Assembly (NCBI RefSeq): GCF_002006995.1
Contig: NZ_MRUL01000012.1
Coordinates: forward strand, 62,001 to 126,000
Reading direction: 5' to 3'
Length of the DNA stretch: 64,000 nucleotides
DNA from: Izhakiella australiensis
GTDB taxonomy: Bacteria > Pseudomonadota > Gammaproteobacteria > Enterobacterales > Enterobacteriaceae
Part shown: one piece after another, positions 7,800-17,377 of the stretch
How positions within the stretch are numbered: the first letter of the stretch is position 1
Layout: each line of letters starts with the position of its first letter
Position numbers and translations under genes: made by a program
Notes under the pieces: generated by a model
Told to the model about the DNA's origin: nothing
The model's input: the letters and a program-made list of their open reading frames with translations, nothing else
Database searches by the model: none

Positions 7800-8868
7800 A
7801 AAACTGACGCGCCTGCAAAATACGCTGGCGGAGTGGAAGCTCGATGCCGTGTTGCTGACGCGGCGCGATAACATCGCCTGGCTGACCGACGGCGCCAGCT
7901 ATTACGTTGTGGAACGCGCCGAAACCGGCGTCGCCAGCCTGTTGATTACCCGCGATAGCGTTACCCTGCTGGCCCCCGAAAACGAACTGCCACGCATTCT
8001 GGCGGAGGAGCCGCTGCCGTTTGCCTGCAACACGCAAAGCTTTCCGTGGTGTCAGTCATTCAATGCCCTGTTACCCGCGGGCAGCATCGGCAGTGATAGC
8101 CCTGTCGCCGGCAGCACGGATATCCAGTCGCGCATTATTGCGCTACGCCAGGGACTTCATCACAACGAACAGCGGCGCTATCAGACGCTCGGCGAAGAAA
8201 CGGCGCGCATCGTCGAAAGTGTGGCTTGCCGCTTGCGGGCAGGCGTTACTGAATGGCAGGTTGAAGCGGAGATTGCCGCCGCCTGTTTGTCGCGCGGTAT
8301 CCGCCCGGTATGTACGCTGATAGCCGCCGATGAACGTATTGCTGCCTTCAAACATCCGGTGCCAACGCGCAGGAAGCTGGTAGAGAAAATGCTGATTACG
8401 CTGGGCGCCGAGCGTGAGGGTCTGCATGTCAGCCTTTCGCGGCTGGTACACATTGGCGAGCCGGATGCGGCGCTACGTCAACACATTATGGCGCTGGCCA
8501 ATATCCATGCCGACATTCTGCACGCCACGCAACCGCAGCGCCGCTGGTCAGCGGTATTTGGCGATATTGTGCAAACCTATCAACAATATGGCTACCCCGA
8601 TGCCTGGCGCGATCACCACCAGGGCGGCCCGGCGGGCTATGGCTGTCGCGACTGGATTGTTACGCCAGAAACCCAAGGCGAGATACAGGCGGACACTGCT
8701 GTGGCATGGAACCCCACCCTGAGCGGCGTGAAAAGCGAAGACACTTTTTTAGTTACCCGCAGCGGCGTGCGCGCGCTGACCCGCAGCGACAGCTGGCCGC
8801 TGATTACGCTACAACGCGGCGGCAAGACTTTCCAGTTAGCCGACTGGCTGGTGTTACCGACATCATAA
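7792..8868 (+). CDS. M24 (aminopeptidase P/creatinase-like) protein with altered metal site
   Basis: A 358-residue protein with a creatinase N-domain (residues 1-120) and an M24 pita-bread domain. In M24 peptidases five ligands (D, D, H, E, E) hold two metals. Here the region that should read DxG...D is LGAEREGLHVSLSRL, with both Asp gone; the ligand His is kept in DHHQGGPAGYG; the first Glu of the EP motif is Asn (WNPTLSGVKSED); the second Glu is kept. That resembles metal-free creatinase-type members more than peptidases. It may cleave or bind a small C-N substrate of the pathway. The ATG at 7792 overlaps the GMC stop by 8 bp, indicating translational coupling. Confidence 0.82.
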   Translation: MSEKLTRLQNTLAEWKLDAVLLTRRDNIAWLTDGASYYVVERAETGVASLLITRDSVTLLAPENELPRILAEEPLPFACNTQSFPWCQSFNALLPAGSIGSDSPVAGSTDIQSRIIALRQGLHHNEQRRYQTLGEETARIVESVACRLRAGVTEWQVEAEIAAACLSRGIRPVCTLIAADERIAAFKHPVPTRRKLVEKMLITLGAEREGLHVSLSRLVHIGEPDAALRQHIMALANIHADILHATQPQRRWSAVFGDIVQTYQQYGYPDAWRDHHQGGPAGYGCRDWIVTPETQGEIQADTAVAWNPTLSGVKSEDTFLVTRSGVRALTRSDSWPLITLQRGGKTFQLADWLVLPTS

Positions 8869-8878
8869 GGAAGCGATT

Positions 8879-9655
8879 ATGTCTGCTCGATTACATAACA
8901 AAACCGCCATTATTACCGGTGCAGGCAGCGGCATTGGTAGCGCAATTGCCAGGCTGTTCGCGCGCGAGGGGGCCAGCGTGGCGCTGTTCGATCTTGACGC
9001 CTCCGCTAGCGAAATACTGGCGGCGGAGCTGAAGCAGTACGGCCAGCAATGTATTGCCTGCACAGCGGACGTGACGCAGCCAGATCAGGTGCAAAGCGCG
9101 GTGCTGCAGGTGCAAAAAACCTTTGGTCGCATTGATATTTTGATCAACTGCGCGGGGGTGAACGTATTTTCCGATCCGCTGGTACTGAAAGAGGAGGACT
9201 GGCAGCGCTGCATGGAGACCAATCTGAAAGGCCCCTACAATCTGATTCGCAGCGTGCTGCCGGATATGCTTGCTCGTCAGTATGGCAATATTGTCAACGT
9301 TGCTTCGGTACATGGACACAGGATTATTCCCGGCGCGTTCCCCTACCCGGTTGCTAAACATGGCTTGATTGGCCTGACCCGGTCGCTGGGCGTGGAATAT
9401 GCTGCGCAAGGTATCCGCATCAACAGTATCTCCCCCGGACTGATCATGACCCCCGCCGCCGAGGCCTGGCTGGCAAGTTGCCCGGACCCACAAGCCGAGC
9501 GCGAGCGTCAGGCCGCGCTGCTACCATGTAAGCGCATCGGCGAACCGGATGAAGTCGCTTATACCGCGCTGTTTCTGGCTTCTGACGAAGCGCGCTTTAT
9601 CAACGCCAGCGATATACTTATTGATGGCGGACGCAGTCAGATGTACCACGAGTAA
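8879..9655 (+). CDS. SDR-family NAD(P)-dependent oxidoreductase
   Basis: A classical short-chain dehydrogenase of 258 residues. It shows the cofactor motif TGAGSGIG at residues 13-20, the NCAG motif, the catalytic Ser in NVASVHG, the YPVAKHG Tyr/Lys pair and the SPGLIMTP segment. An Asp at the end of beta-2 (LFDLDAS) favours NAD over NADP. It ends the operon 10 bp after the M24 gene, with AAGGAAG as ribosome site. Likely it oxidises a hydroxyl of the same pathway intermediate; the substrate is unknown. Confidence 0.93.
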   Translation: MSARLHNKTAIITGAGSGIGSAIARLFAREGASVALFDLDASASEILAAELKQYGQQCIACTADVTQPDQVQSAVLQVQKTFGRIDILINCAGVNVFSDPLVLKEEDWQRCMETNLKGPYNLIRSVLPDMLARQYGNIVNVASVHGHRIIPGAFPYPVAKHGLIGLTRSLGVEYAAQGIRINSISPGLIMTPAAEAWLASCPDPQAERERQAALLPCKRIGEPDEVAYTALFLASDEARFINASDILIDGGRSQMYHE

Positions 9656-9709
9656 CCGGCGTGTCGTTTAAACTGCCCGGGCGAAAACGGAGCACTTGCT
9701 GGACAGACG

Positions 9710-10004
9710 CTCATTGCTGCAAGCCCGGCAGGCCGGTCACAGAAGACCCAACTGCTTTCCGCACCGGCACAAGCACATCCGTGTGGCCTGGCGCGCAAAC
9801 GGCATCCCTCATTGCTGCATGCCCGGCACCCAGGTCACAGAAGGCCCGGCTGCTTTCCGCACCGGCACAAGCACATCCGTGTGGCCTGGCGCGCAAATGG
9901 CAGCCCCTCATTGCTGCATGCCCGGCACCCAGGTCACAGAAGGCCCGGCTGCTTTCCGCACCGGAGCAAGCACGTCCGTGTGGCCTGGCACACGGCCATC
10001 CATG
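9710..10004. repeat. Three tandem ~98-bp repeats
   Basis: Units begin CTCATTGCTGC at 9710, 9808 and 9907 (periods 98 and 99 bp) and share a core around CACAGAAG, GCTTTCCGCACCGG and GTGTGGCCTGGC. The second and third units are nearly identical and the first is more diverged. Open frames cross the array in all phases, but none starts with a ribosome site or resembles a known protein. The array starts about 55 bp after the SDR stop. Confidence 0.85.
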
Positions 10005-10140
10005 GCCGCGAGCCTGCTGAAATCAGCCGGGCCTTCTCCTCCCTAAGTAAAAAGATAAAAGCAGGTCTGCGCCGGGCTGGATGTCAGCAACCTGGTTTTT
10101 GCTTTTTTAATAAAAAACGAATGCCGTTTTCAACAAGCGC

Positions 10141-10792
10141 AGCCCTAACGCCGTTATCGATTAAAAAACGGATGCCGTTTCCCACAACCCTGTGCCAACA
10201 GGCTTTTCTGCGCCGAACGAATGAAGTCCGCCAGGGTGAGCCGCAGGGAGGCGGCGAAAGTAAGCGCTGCGTCGGGAACGCATCGCGAACGGCCCGTACG
10301 GCGGGCTACATGCGTGAGGGTCGGACGCAGCCACGCAGAAACTGCCGGAAGTACGGGGTCAAGGGGCCATAACGTTTGATGGCCCCTTGCCGGTCGCCCG
10401 CAGCAGCGGGCAACTATGGCACTGGCCGCGCAGGCGAACGGAATACTCCACCGCTGGTGAACAGCAACAAACCAGCCCTAACGCCGTTATCGATTAAAAA
10501 CGGATGCCGTTTCAGCAAACCTGCGCCAACAGGCTTTTCTGCGCCGAACGAATGAAGCCCGCCAGGGTGAGCCGCAGGGAGGCGGCGAAAGTAAGCGCTG
10601 CGTCGGGAACGCATCGCGAACGGCCCGTACGGCGGGCTGAAGTAGCGAGGGCATAGCGCAGCCACGCAGAAACTGCCCAAAGTCCGGGGTCAAGGGGCCA
10701 TGACGTTTGATGGCCCCTTGCCGGTCGCCCGCAGCGGCGGGCAACTATGGCACTGGCCGTGCAGGCGAACGGAATACTCCACCGTGGGTGAA
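10141..10792. repeat. Two tandem copies of a 333-bp structured repeat
   Basis: Copy 1 starts at 10141 and copy 2 at 10474, both with AGCCCTAACGCCGTTATCGA, and they stay alignable for over 300 bp. Each copy carries a hairpin AAACGG-ATG-CCGTTT near its start, a long stem CAAGGGGCCAT/ATGGCCCCTTG (10360-10370 with 10379-10389; 10691-10701 with 10710-10720) and a GCCCGC/GCGGGC stem. A further GTTATCGATT at 10821 may be the start of a third, lost copy. A diverged piece of the AAACG hairpin also lies at 10113-10130. No protein is supported. Two related copies with conserved stems suggest a non-coding repeat element or RNA. Confidence 0.8.
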
Positions 10793-10837
10793 ATAAACAG
10801 CCCACCGTAGGTGAAATAAAGTTATCGATTTTACAAA

Positions 10838-10863
10838 AGCAAAAAGGCGCCTTTAGGGCGCCT
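10838..10863 (-). terminator. Rho-independent terminator after the tRNA-Lys genes
   Basis: On the minus strand the stem GGCGCC/GGCGCC (10845-10851 with 10857-10863, 5-nt loop) is followed by a run of five T. It ends the cpoB/tRNA-Lys transcript before the repeat region. Confidence 0.8.
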
Positions 10864-10871
10864 CTCTACAA

Positions 10872-10947
10872 TGGTGGGTCGTGCAGGATTCGAACCTGCG
10901 ACCAATTGATTAAAAGTCAACTGCTCTACCGACTGAGCTAACGACCC
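10872..10947 (-). tRNA. tRNA-Lys (anticodon TTT)
   Basis: A 76-nt tRNA with encoded CCA. The minus strand reads GGGTCGTTAGCTCAGTCGG at the 5' end, the anticodon loop CTTTTAA with TTT, and the T arm GGTTCGAATCC. The acceptor stem GGGTCGT/ACGACCC pairs fully. It differs from the upstream copy at 11003 by one base in the D loop (CGG instead of TGG). Confidence 0.97.
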
Positions 10948-11002
10948 ATTGCTGCTTTATCTGTACTGCGTTAAGCAACGACGATACTAACGCTGCTTAA
11001 AG

Positions 11003-11078
11003 TGGTGGGTCGTGCAGGATTCGAACCTGCGACCAATTGATTAAAAGTCAACTGCTCTACCAACTGAGCTAACGACCC
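11003..11078 (-). tRNA. tRNA-Lys (anticodon TTT)
   Basis: A second 76-nt tRNA-Lys with TTT anticodon and encoded CCA, 55 bp upstream of the other copy on the minus strand. It follows cpoB as in E. coli, where the array is larger and mixed with tRNA-Val; only the two Lys genes are seen here. Confidence 0.97.
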
Positions 11079-11243
11079 ACTTTGCTAACCTACCGGACCA
11101 CTTTACAAATGTCCCGGCAACGGCGGCATATATTACTGATTTGAAGTTTCAGCGCAACCCTTATTTTTCAATAACTCCGCCAACTGCTTACCTTTCATGC
11201 GGTATGACCAGAAATGCAACGAAATCTGGTCAAACCATCATTA

Positions 11244-12056
11244 TCACGAGGAAGAAAGGCGTTTTTGCGCTTGTTTGGCCGCCTCGGTATTCGGGTATTG
11301 TTTGATCACCTGCTGGTAAACGGCTTTAGCTTTGCCGCTATCGCCCTTCTCCTGCATGATAATACCTACCTTATACAAGGCGTCGGCGCTTTTGGGTGAT
11401 TTAGGATAATCTTTCACCACGGTCGCGAAGTAGTAAGCCGCGTCGTCTTTTTTACCCTTGTTGTAACTTAGCTGCCCTAACCAGTAGTTGGCATTGGGAA
11501 TATAAGTTGAGTCAGGGTATTTTTTAACAAAAGCCTGGAAGGCGCTGATTGCCTTATCGTACTGCTTTTTCTCCAGAACCAGTGCCACCGCCGCGTTGTA
11601 GTCGGTGTTAGCATCGCCGCTTTGCGTCGCCGCTGCCGCATCTACGCCGCTACTGGCTGCGGCTTCGTTACCTGCCGCACTGTTAACCGCACCGGCCGCC
11701 GTGCCGGAGTCACCCGCAGATTGCTGAGCGCCGTTACTGCTGCCGGCACTGCTCAGTTTGTCCATCTGCTGATAGAGATCTTTTTGGCGTTCCGCCAGTT
11801 GGCTAAGCTGATACTGATTTTCCTGAATCTGACCGCGCAGGGAATCCATATCGCTTTGCGTTGAGGAGAGCTGCTGCTGAAGCTGCTGCAGAAGTTGAGC
11901 CTGCCCATTAGAAATGCGCTCAAGGGTTGTGACGCGGTCTTCCACCGAGCCAGAGCCAACGCTACTGATTGACGCCTGGGCATTAGCGGCCCCGAGGGCC
12001 GCTACGCCAATCAATAACGACAGACTCAGTAAACGAGATCTGAAGTTACTAATCAT
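11244..12056 (-). CDS. cpoB: Cell division coordinator CpoB (YbgF)
   Basis: CpoB is a periplasmic TPR protein that binds TolA and links PBP1B peptidoglycan synthesis to Tol-Pal constriction. The 270-residue product has a signal peptide ending near ANAQA, a coiled coil (residues about 40-100, Gln-rich, which makes the trimer), an Ala/Ser-rich linker and C-terminal TPR repeats from about residue 150 (YNAAVALVLEKKQYDKAISAFQAF onward). It is the last protein gene of the tol-pal cluster, 9 bp downstream of pal. Confidence 0.96.
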   Translation of the reverse strand: MISNFRSRLLSLSLLIGVAALGAANAQASISSVGSGSVEDRVTTLERISNGQAQLLQQLQQQLSSTQSDMDSLRGQIQENQYQLSQLAERQKDLYQQMDKLSSAGSSNGAQQSAGDSGTAAGAVNSAAGNEAAASSGVDAAAATQSGDANTDYNAAVALVLEKKQYDKAISAFQAFVKKYPDSTYIPNANYWLGQLSYNKGKKDDAAYYFATVVKDYPKSPKSADALYKVGIIMQEKGDSGKAKAVYQQVIKQYPNTEAAKQAQKRLSSS

Positions 12057-12065
12057 GTTGCTCTC

Positions 12066-12581
12066 TTAGTAAACCAGTACGGCACGACGGTTTTTAGCAT
12101 AGGCTGCTTCGTCGTGGCCCAGTACGGCTGGTTTTTCTTTTCCGTAAGAAACGATAGACATCTGGTCAGCGGCAACGCCTTTACCCTGCAGGTACATTTT
12201 AACGGCGTTTGCACGACGTTCGCCCAGCGCGATGTTGTATTCCGGCGTGCCACGTTCGTCAGCGTGACCTTCAATAGTCACTTTATAAGACGGGTTGCTA
12301 CGCAGGAATGCAGCGTGCTGGTCGAGCACCTGCATGTATTCAGGCGTTACGCCGTATTTGTCCAGACCAAAGTAGACGATGTTGTTGCGTTGCAGCTGCT
12401 GCATTTGCAGACGCGCCTGCTCAGATGAAGACATGTCGCCGTTGGTCATTCCCGAACCGTTAGCGCCATCAGCACCCATGCCGGACTGGTCATTGTTATT
12501 ATTTTTGTGTGAGCTACATGCAGCTACGGCGATAACTGGCAGTGCCAGCATAAAGCCTTTCAGCACTTTGTTCAGTTGCAT
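12066..12581 (-). CDS. pal: Peptidoglycan-associated lipoprotein Pal
   Basis: Pal is an outer-membrane lipoprotein that binds peptidoglycan and TolB/TolA during constriction. The 171-residue product has a lipobox ending in Cys22 (VAACSS) and a C-terminal OmpA-like domain with the peptidoglycan-binding stretch [20 protein letters not shown]. Size matches E. coli Pal (173). It lies 47 bp after tolB. Confidence 0.98.
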   Translation of the reverse strand: MQLNKVLKGFMLALPVIAVAACSSHKNNNNDQSGMGADGANGSGMTNGDMSSSEQARLQMQQLQRNNIVYFGLDKYGVTPEYMQVLDQHAAFLRSNPSYKVTIEGHADERGTPEYNIALGERRANAVKMYLQGKGVAADQMSIVSYGKEKPAVLGHDEAAYAKNRRAVLVY

Positions 12582-12628
12582 TGTTTCATTCCTATTATTG
12601 TTTGTTTGCTATACATATTTAATATGCA

Positions 12629-13921
12629 TCACAGATACGGAGACCAGGCAGGTGCTTTGACCTGTCCATCAGTCGCCGGAAGACGCGCTTTAAAACGACC
12701 ATCGGTCGACACCAGATTAAGCACCGATCCCATACCCTGAGTAGAGCTGTAGATAACCATTGTGCCATTCGGCGCCAGACTTGGCGTTTCATCCAGGAAC
12801 GTGTCCGTTAAAGTCTGAACGGCTCCCGTTTCCAGATCCTGTCGGGTGACGTGTTGCGAACCGCTAACCGTGCTAATCATCACCATTGATTTACCGTCGA
12901 AGCTCACATCGGCGTCCTGATTCTGTGGACCATTCCAGGTCAGGCGCTGCGGGGCTCCACCGTTAATATTAATTTTATAAATTTGCGGACGCCCAGCCTG
13001 GTCAGAGGTATAAACCAGCGTCTGGTTGTCGGGGAACCATGAAGGTTCGGTGCTGTTGTATGAGGCATCGGTAATTTGGCGAATCTGCCCTGAAGCGAGA
13101 TCCATCACATACAGATTCAGACTGCCGGTTTTTGACAGCGCGAAGGCCAGCTTGGTGCCGTCCGGAGAAAAGGCCGGCGCGCCATTGTGTCCGGGGAAAG
13201 AAGCGACTTTCTGAATAGCACCGGTCGCCAGAGTCTGAATAACCAGCGCAGAGCGTCCGCTTTCAAAGGTGACATAGGCCAGTCGTTTGCCATCCGGTGA
13301 CCAGGCAGGCGACATCAGCGGTTCAGATGCTTTATGCACGACAAACTGATTGTAGCCATCATAGTCTGACACGCGCAGCTCATAGGGATATTTGCCGCCG
13401 TTGGTCTGAACAACATAAGCGATGCGCGTCCTGAAGGCACCTTTAATACCGGTAAGCTTCTGGAAAACCTCATCACTGGCAGTGTGGGCCGCATAGCGCA
13501 GCCACTGGCTGGTCACCTTATATTGGTTCTGCGCCAGTACGGTGCCTGGAGAACCGGAGGTATCAACCAGCTGCCAGGAGACGGTGTAGCTGCCATCGGC
13601 GCCCGGCTGGATCTGGCCGACAACCACCGCGTCGATTCCCAGCGCGGTCCATGCCGCTGGCTGCACTTCAGCCGCAGAGGTTGGCTGCTGAGGCAAACGC
13701 GACTGGTCCAGCGGATTAAATTTACCGCTGTTACGCAGGTCAGCTGCGATAATACCGGCAATATCCTGTGGGGGCGCACCGGCGCCCTGCCATTTAAAAG
13801 GCACCACCCCGATAGGACGGGCCGTATTGACCCCCTGGGTGATTTCGATTCGGACTTCTGCATGCAGCGCGGCTGCAAACAGCAGTAAAAAGCTTAACGC
13901 GATACGAAATACCTGCTTCAT
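12629..13921 (-). CDS. tolB: Tol-Pal system protein TolB
   Basis: TolB is a periplasmic beta-propeller that binds Pal and whose N-terminus contacts TolA. The 430-residue product has a signal peptide (cleavage after ALHA), an alpha/beta N-domain and repeated propeller strands ([31 protein letters not shown]). The ATG at 13921 gives exactly the E. coli length; the frame is open 18 codons further upstream without homology. Confidence 0.98.
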   Translation of the reverse strand: MKQVFRIALSFLLLFAAALHAEVRIEITQGVNTARPIGVVPFKWQGAGAPPQDIAGIIAADLRNSGKFNPLDQSRLPQQPTSAAEVQPAAWTALGIDAVVVGQIQPGADGSYTVSWQLVDTSGSPGTVLAQNQYKVTSQWLRYAAHTASDEVFQKLTGIKGAFRTRIAYVVQTNGGKYPYELRVSDYDGYNQFVVHKASEPLMSPAWSPDGKRLAYVTFESGRSALVIQTLATGAIQKVASFPGHNGAPAFSPDGTKLAFALSKTGSLNLYVMDLASGQIRQITDASYNSTEPSWFPDNQTLVYTSDQAGRPQIYKININGGAPQRLTWNGPQNQDADVSFDGKSMVMISTVSGSQHVTRQDLETGAVQTLTDTFLDETPSLAPNGTMVIYSSTQGMGSVLNLVSTDGRFKARLPATDGQVKAPAWSPYL

Positions 13922-14043
13922 CTTTTCTCCCTTATCTGAACCAAACGTCCACGATAAATAGCAGTCTTTTAGCAACTATGATGACAAACCAGCTTTAAGA
14001 GTATGGCATGCGGATAGCAGATCCAAACACCATGCGTTAGTAA

Positions 14044-15189
14044 TTATTGCGGCTTAAAATAAACCGGGGCGTTTTTAAGCGCCTCATACACCGCCTGGCT
14101 GGGCGGTTTCGGAATAATCGCCTGCCGCGCAGCGGATAATGCCGCCTGACACAAGGCAGAATCGCCGCCCTGAGCCTGAACGTCAATCAACGATCCGCCG
14201 TTGGGCGCCAGCCTGACTTTCAACGTGCACTCCTGCCCTTTAAAAGAATCGGCATCGTAAAACTTACTCTGAATCGCCGACTGAATCTGGCTGGCATAGT
14301 TACTGACATCCGCGCCATTCACCCCGGCTTTAGTCTGATTACCCTGTCCGGCGGCGGCACCGCCCTTGCCTTGCTTCGGCGCATTTTTACCGGAAGCCAG
14401 ACCGCCAAGCAGATCGTCTACTTCACCCGTTTCTTTCTTTGCCGCCGCAGCGGCTTTAGCTTTCGCTGCTGCCGCGGCCTTTTTCTCAGCGTCCGCTTTG
14501 GCCTTTGCTTCGGCTTCAGCTTTGGCTTTCGCCGCCGCTTTTTCTTTTGCCTCTGCGGCAGCTTTAGCTTCCTGAGCAGCTTTCTGCTTCGCCGCCTTCT
14601 CAGCAGCCTGTTTGGCCTCTTCTTCCGCTTGCTTCTTAGCAGCAGCGGCGGCTTTTTTTGCTTCGGCGTCGGCCTTCGCTTTAGCGTCCGCGGCGGCTTT
14701 CGCCTGCGCATCAGCCTGTGCTTTAGCATCCGCTTTAGCCTTGGCGGCAGCGGCTTCAGCCGTCTTCTGCTGCTCCTGAGCCTGCTTCGCGGCCTGCTCA
14801 GCCTGACGCTGCTGCTCGGCCTGTTTTTCTGCCTGCTGCTTCGCCTGCTCCTGAGCCTGCAGGCGCTCTTTTTCCATCTCTTTCAGACGCTGTTGTTCTG
14901 CGGCCTGTTTTTGCTGTAATTCTTCAGCCTGCTGCTTAGCCTGTTTATTTCGCTGCTGCTCGGCGCGCTGGCTATCTGCCTGCTGGTTCTGCTGGCGATT
15001 ATACTGGTCTACAACCGCACCGGGATCGACCATTACGGCATCAATGTCGCCACCGCCGCCACCGGCGCTGGCATCAATATTTTCGTCAAACGAGCTCCAG
15101 ATCAGCAGCGCAATCAGCAAAATATGCAGCACTACCGAAATGATTATCGCCCGTTTTAACTTATCGTTCTGCTCAGTTGCCTTCGACAC
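14044..15189 (-). CDS. tolA: Tol-Pal inner-membrane spanning protein TolA
   Basis: TolA joins the TolQR motor to TolB/Pal and is the entry receptor for group A colicins and filamentous phage. The 381-residue product has one N-terminal membrane helix (about 14-34), a long Ala/Lys/Gln-rich helical domain II (about 60-250) and a globular domain III (from about 290, ADVSNYASQIQSAIQSKFY, with ECTLKVRLAPNG). It is about 40 residues shorter than E. coli TolA (421), the difference being in the repetitive domain II. The opposite strand of this repeat shows long false open frames. Confidence 0.97.
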   Translation of the reverse strand: MSKATEQNDKLKRAIIISVVLHILLIALLIWSSFDENIDASAGGGGGDIDAVMVDPGAVVDQYNRQQNQQADSQRAEQQRNKQAKQQAEELQQKQAAEQQRLKEMEKERLQAQEQAKQQAEKQAEQQRQAEQAAKQAQEQQKTAEAAAAKAKADAKAQADAQAKAAADAKAKADAEAKKAAAAAKKQAEEEAKQAAEKAAKQKAAQEAKAAAEAKEKAAAKAKAEAEAKAKADAEKKAAAAAKAKAAAAAKKETGEVDDLLGGLASGKNAPKQGKGGAAAGQGNQTKAGVNGADVSNYASQIQSAIQSKFYDADSFKGQECTLKVRLAPNGGSLIDVQAQGGDSALCQAALSAARQAIIPKPPSQAVYEALKNAPVYFKPQ

Positions 15190-15217
15190 TCTCGCTTTCC
15201 CAAACTGGTTCGCTGAA

Positions 15218-15646
15218 TTAAATCGGGCGCGTCATCAGGCCCACGGATTTAACACCCGCCTGATGCAGCAGATTCAACGCCTTGATAATTTCATCGTAAG
15301 GCACGTCCTTTGCTCCCCCAATCAGGAAGACAGTTTTCGGATTCGCTTCCATACGACGCTGCGCTTCTGCAATCACTTGCTCGGGCGGTAACTGCGTCAT
15401 TCGATCGTGATCGACGACCAGGCTGTACTGCCCGACGCCGGACACTTCGAGGATAACCGGCGGGTTATCGTCATTTGAAACCGTTTTAGAATCCGTTGCA
15501 TCAGGTAAATCTACCTCGACGCTTTGCGTGATGATGGGCGCCGTTGCCATAAAAATAAGCAGCAGTACCAACAGCACATCAAGCAGTGGAACAATATTGA
15601 TTTCCGACTTCAGCGCGCGACTGTTACGACCTCGGGTTCTGGCCAT
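15218..15646 (-). CDS. tolR: Tol-Pal motor protein TolR
   Basis: TolR is the ExbD/MotB-type stator partner of TolQ. The 142-residue product has a single membrane helix with the proton-path Asp in IVPLLDVLLVLLLIF and a periplasmic domain. It lies between tolQ and tolA, 14 bp after tolQ, and matches E. coli TolR in length. Confidence 0.98.
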   Translation of the reverse strand: MARTRGRNSRALKSEINIVPLLDVLLVLLLIFMATAPIITQSVEVDLPDATDSKTVSNDDNPPVILEVSGVGQYSLVVDHDRMTQLPPEQVIAEAQRRMEANPKTVFLIGGAKDVPYDEIIKALNLLHQAGVKSVGLMTRPI

Positions 15647-15660
15647 ACGCTACCTCCTGC

Positions 15661-16748
<1,088 letters not shown>

Positions 16749-16966
16749 TTTACATCCTGGTAATGCACGTTGACGTTAAAACCAAAAACGTTGCTACTAT
16801 ACGCAAGAGCCAACGCCTTTGGAATGGATTCACCGAGGGTAAATAAAATAAATATCTGTTACTAACAACCAGAAAGATTTTCGAGATGATTCTTAGACAA
16901 AAGCTGACAAAACTGGACAGAGCGAAGAAAAAATAGTGAGGCGCGGCAATCGCGCCCCGGAGATTA

Positions 16967-17260
16967 TCAGAAATAGAAGAAAGCCAGCCCGCAGGCCACG
17001 ACCACTACCGCCGGTAACGGCAGGAACAGCGTTTTCCAGCGCAGCCTTTGCGGCTGAAACCCAACGCCAAAAACCACACTCGCACATATTCCCCACATGA
17101 TAATCAGTCCCTGCCAGAGAGACAGCGTGCTGGTATGGGAGGCGAAGCGCGCCGGCGCCCAGAACAGACAGCCGGCCAGCCACAGCGCCAGCAGCAGGGA
17201 CAGCAGGCGTAACGGCCTTCTGTCCATGTGCTGCCATATTTGCGCAATCAGCATTTTCAT
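16967..17260 (-). CDS. ybgE: Cyd operon protein YbgE
   Basis: A 97-residue inner-membrane protein of unknown role, with three predicted helices (about 17-38, 48-68 and 75-96). It ends the cytochrome bd operon as in E. coli. Its ATG overlaps the cydX stop (ATGA at 17257-17260). Confidence 0.93.
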   Translation of the reverse strand: MKMLIAQIWQHMDRRPLRLLSLLLALWLAGCLFWAPARFASHTSTLSLWQGLIIMWGICASVVFGVGFQPQRLRWKTLFLPLPAVVVVACGLAFFYF

Positions 17261-17361
17261 TCTTTTGCTTTAAGCGTTTCGATATGCTCAAGCGCCAGCG
17301 CCGTAATAATACCGAAGGCGCATGCCAGCAAAGTGCCAAGAATCCAGGCGAAATACCACAT
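17257..17361 (-). CDS. cydX: Cytochrome bd-I subunit CydX
   Basis: A 34-residue single-helix subunit needed for stable cytochrome bd-I. The sequence MWYFAWILGTLLACAFGI and the tail EHIETLKAKE match E. coli CydX. A ribosome site (AAGGAGACGCAAC) lies before the ATG at 17361. It sits 16 bp after cydB and overlaps ybgE. Confidence 0.95.
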   Translation of the reverse strand: MWYFAWILGTLLACAFGIITALALEHIETLKAKE

Positions 17362-17377
17362 GTTGCGTCTCCTTAAC

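Noticed and set aside
9661..10372. Open frames of 116-186 codons across the repeat region, on both strands
   Set aside because: They follow the tandem repeats in every phase, lack ribosome sites and show repeated low-complexity Pro/Arg/His sequence; high GC alone explains them.
14366..14919. Long plus-strand frames opposite tolA
   Set aside because: They are shadows of the Ala/Lys repeat codons of TolA and encode Phe/Leu/Ser-rich nonsense.
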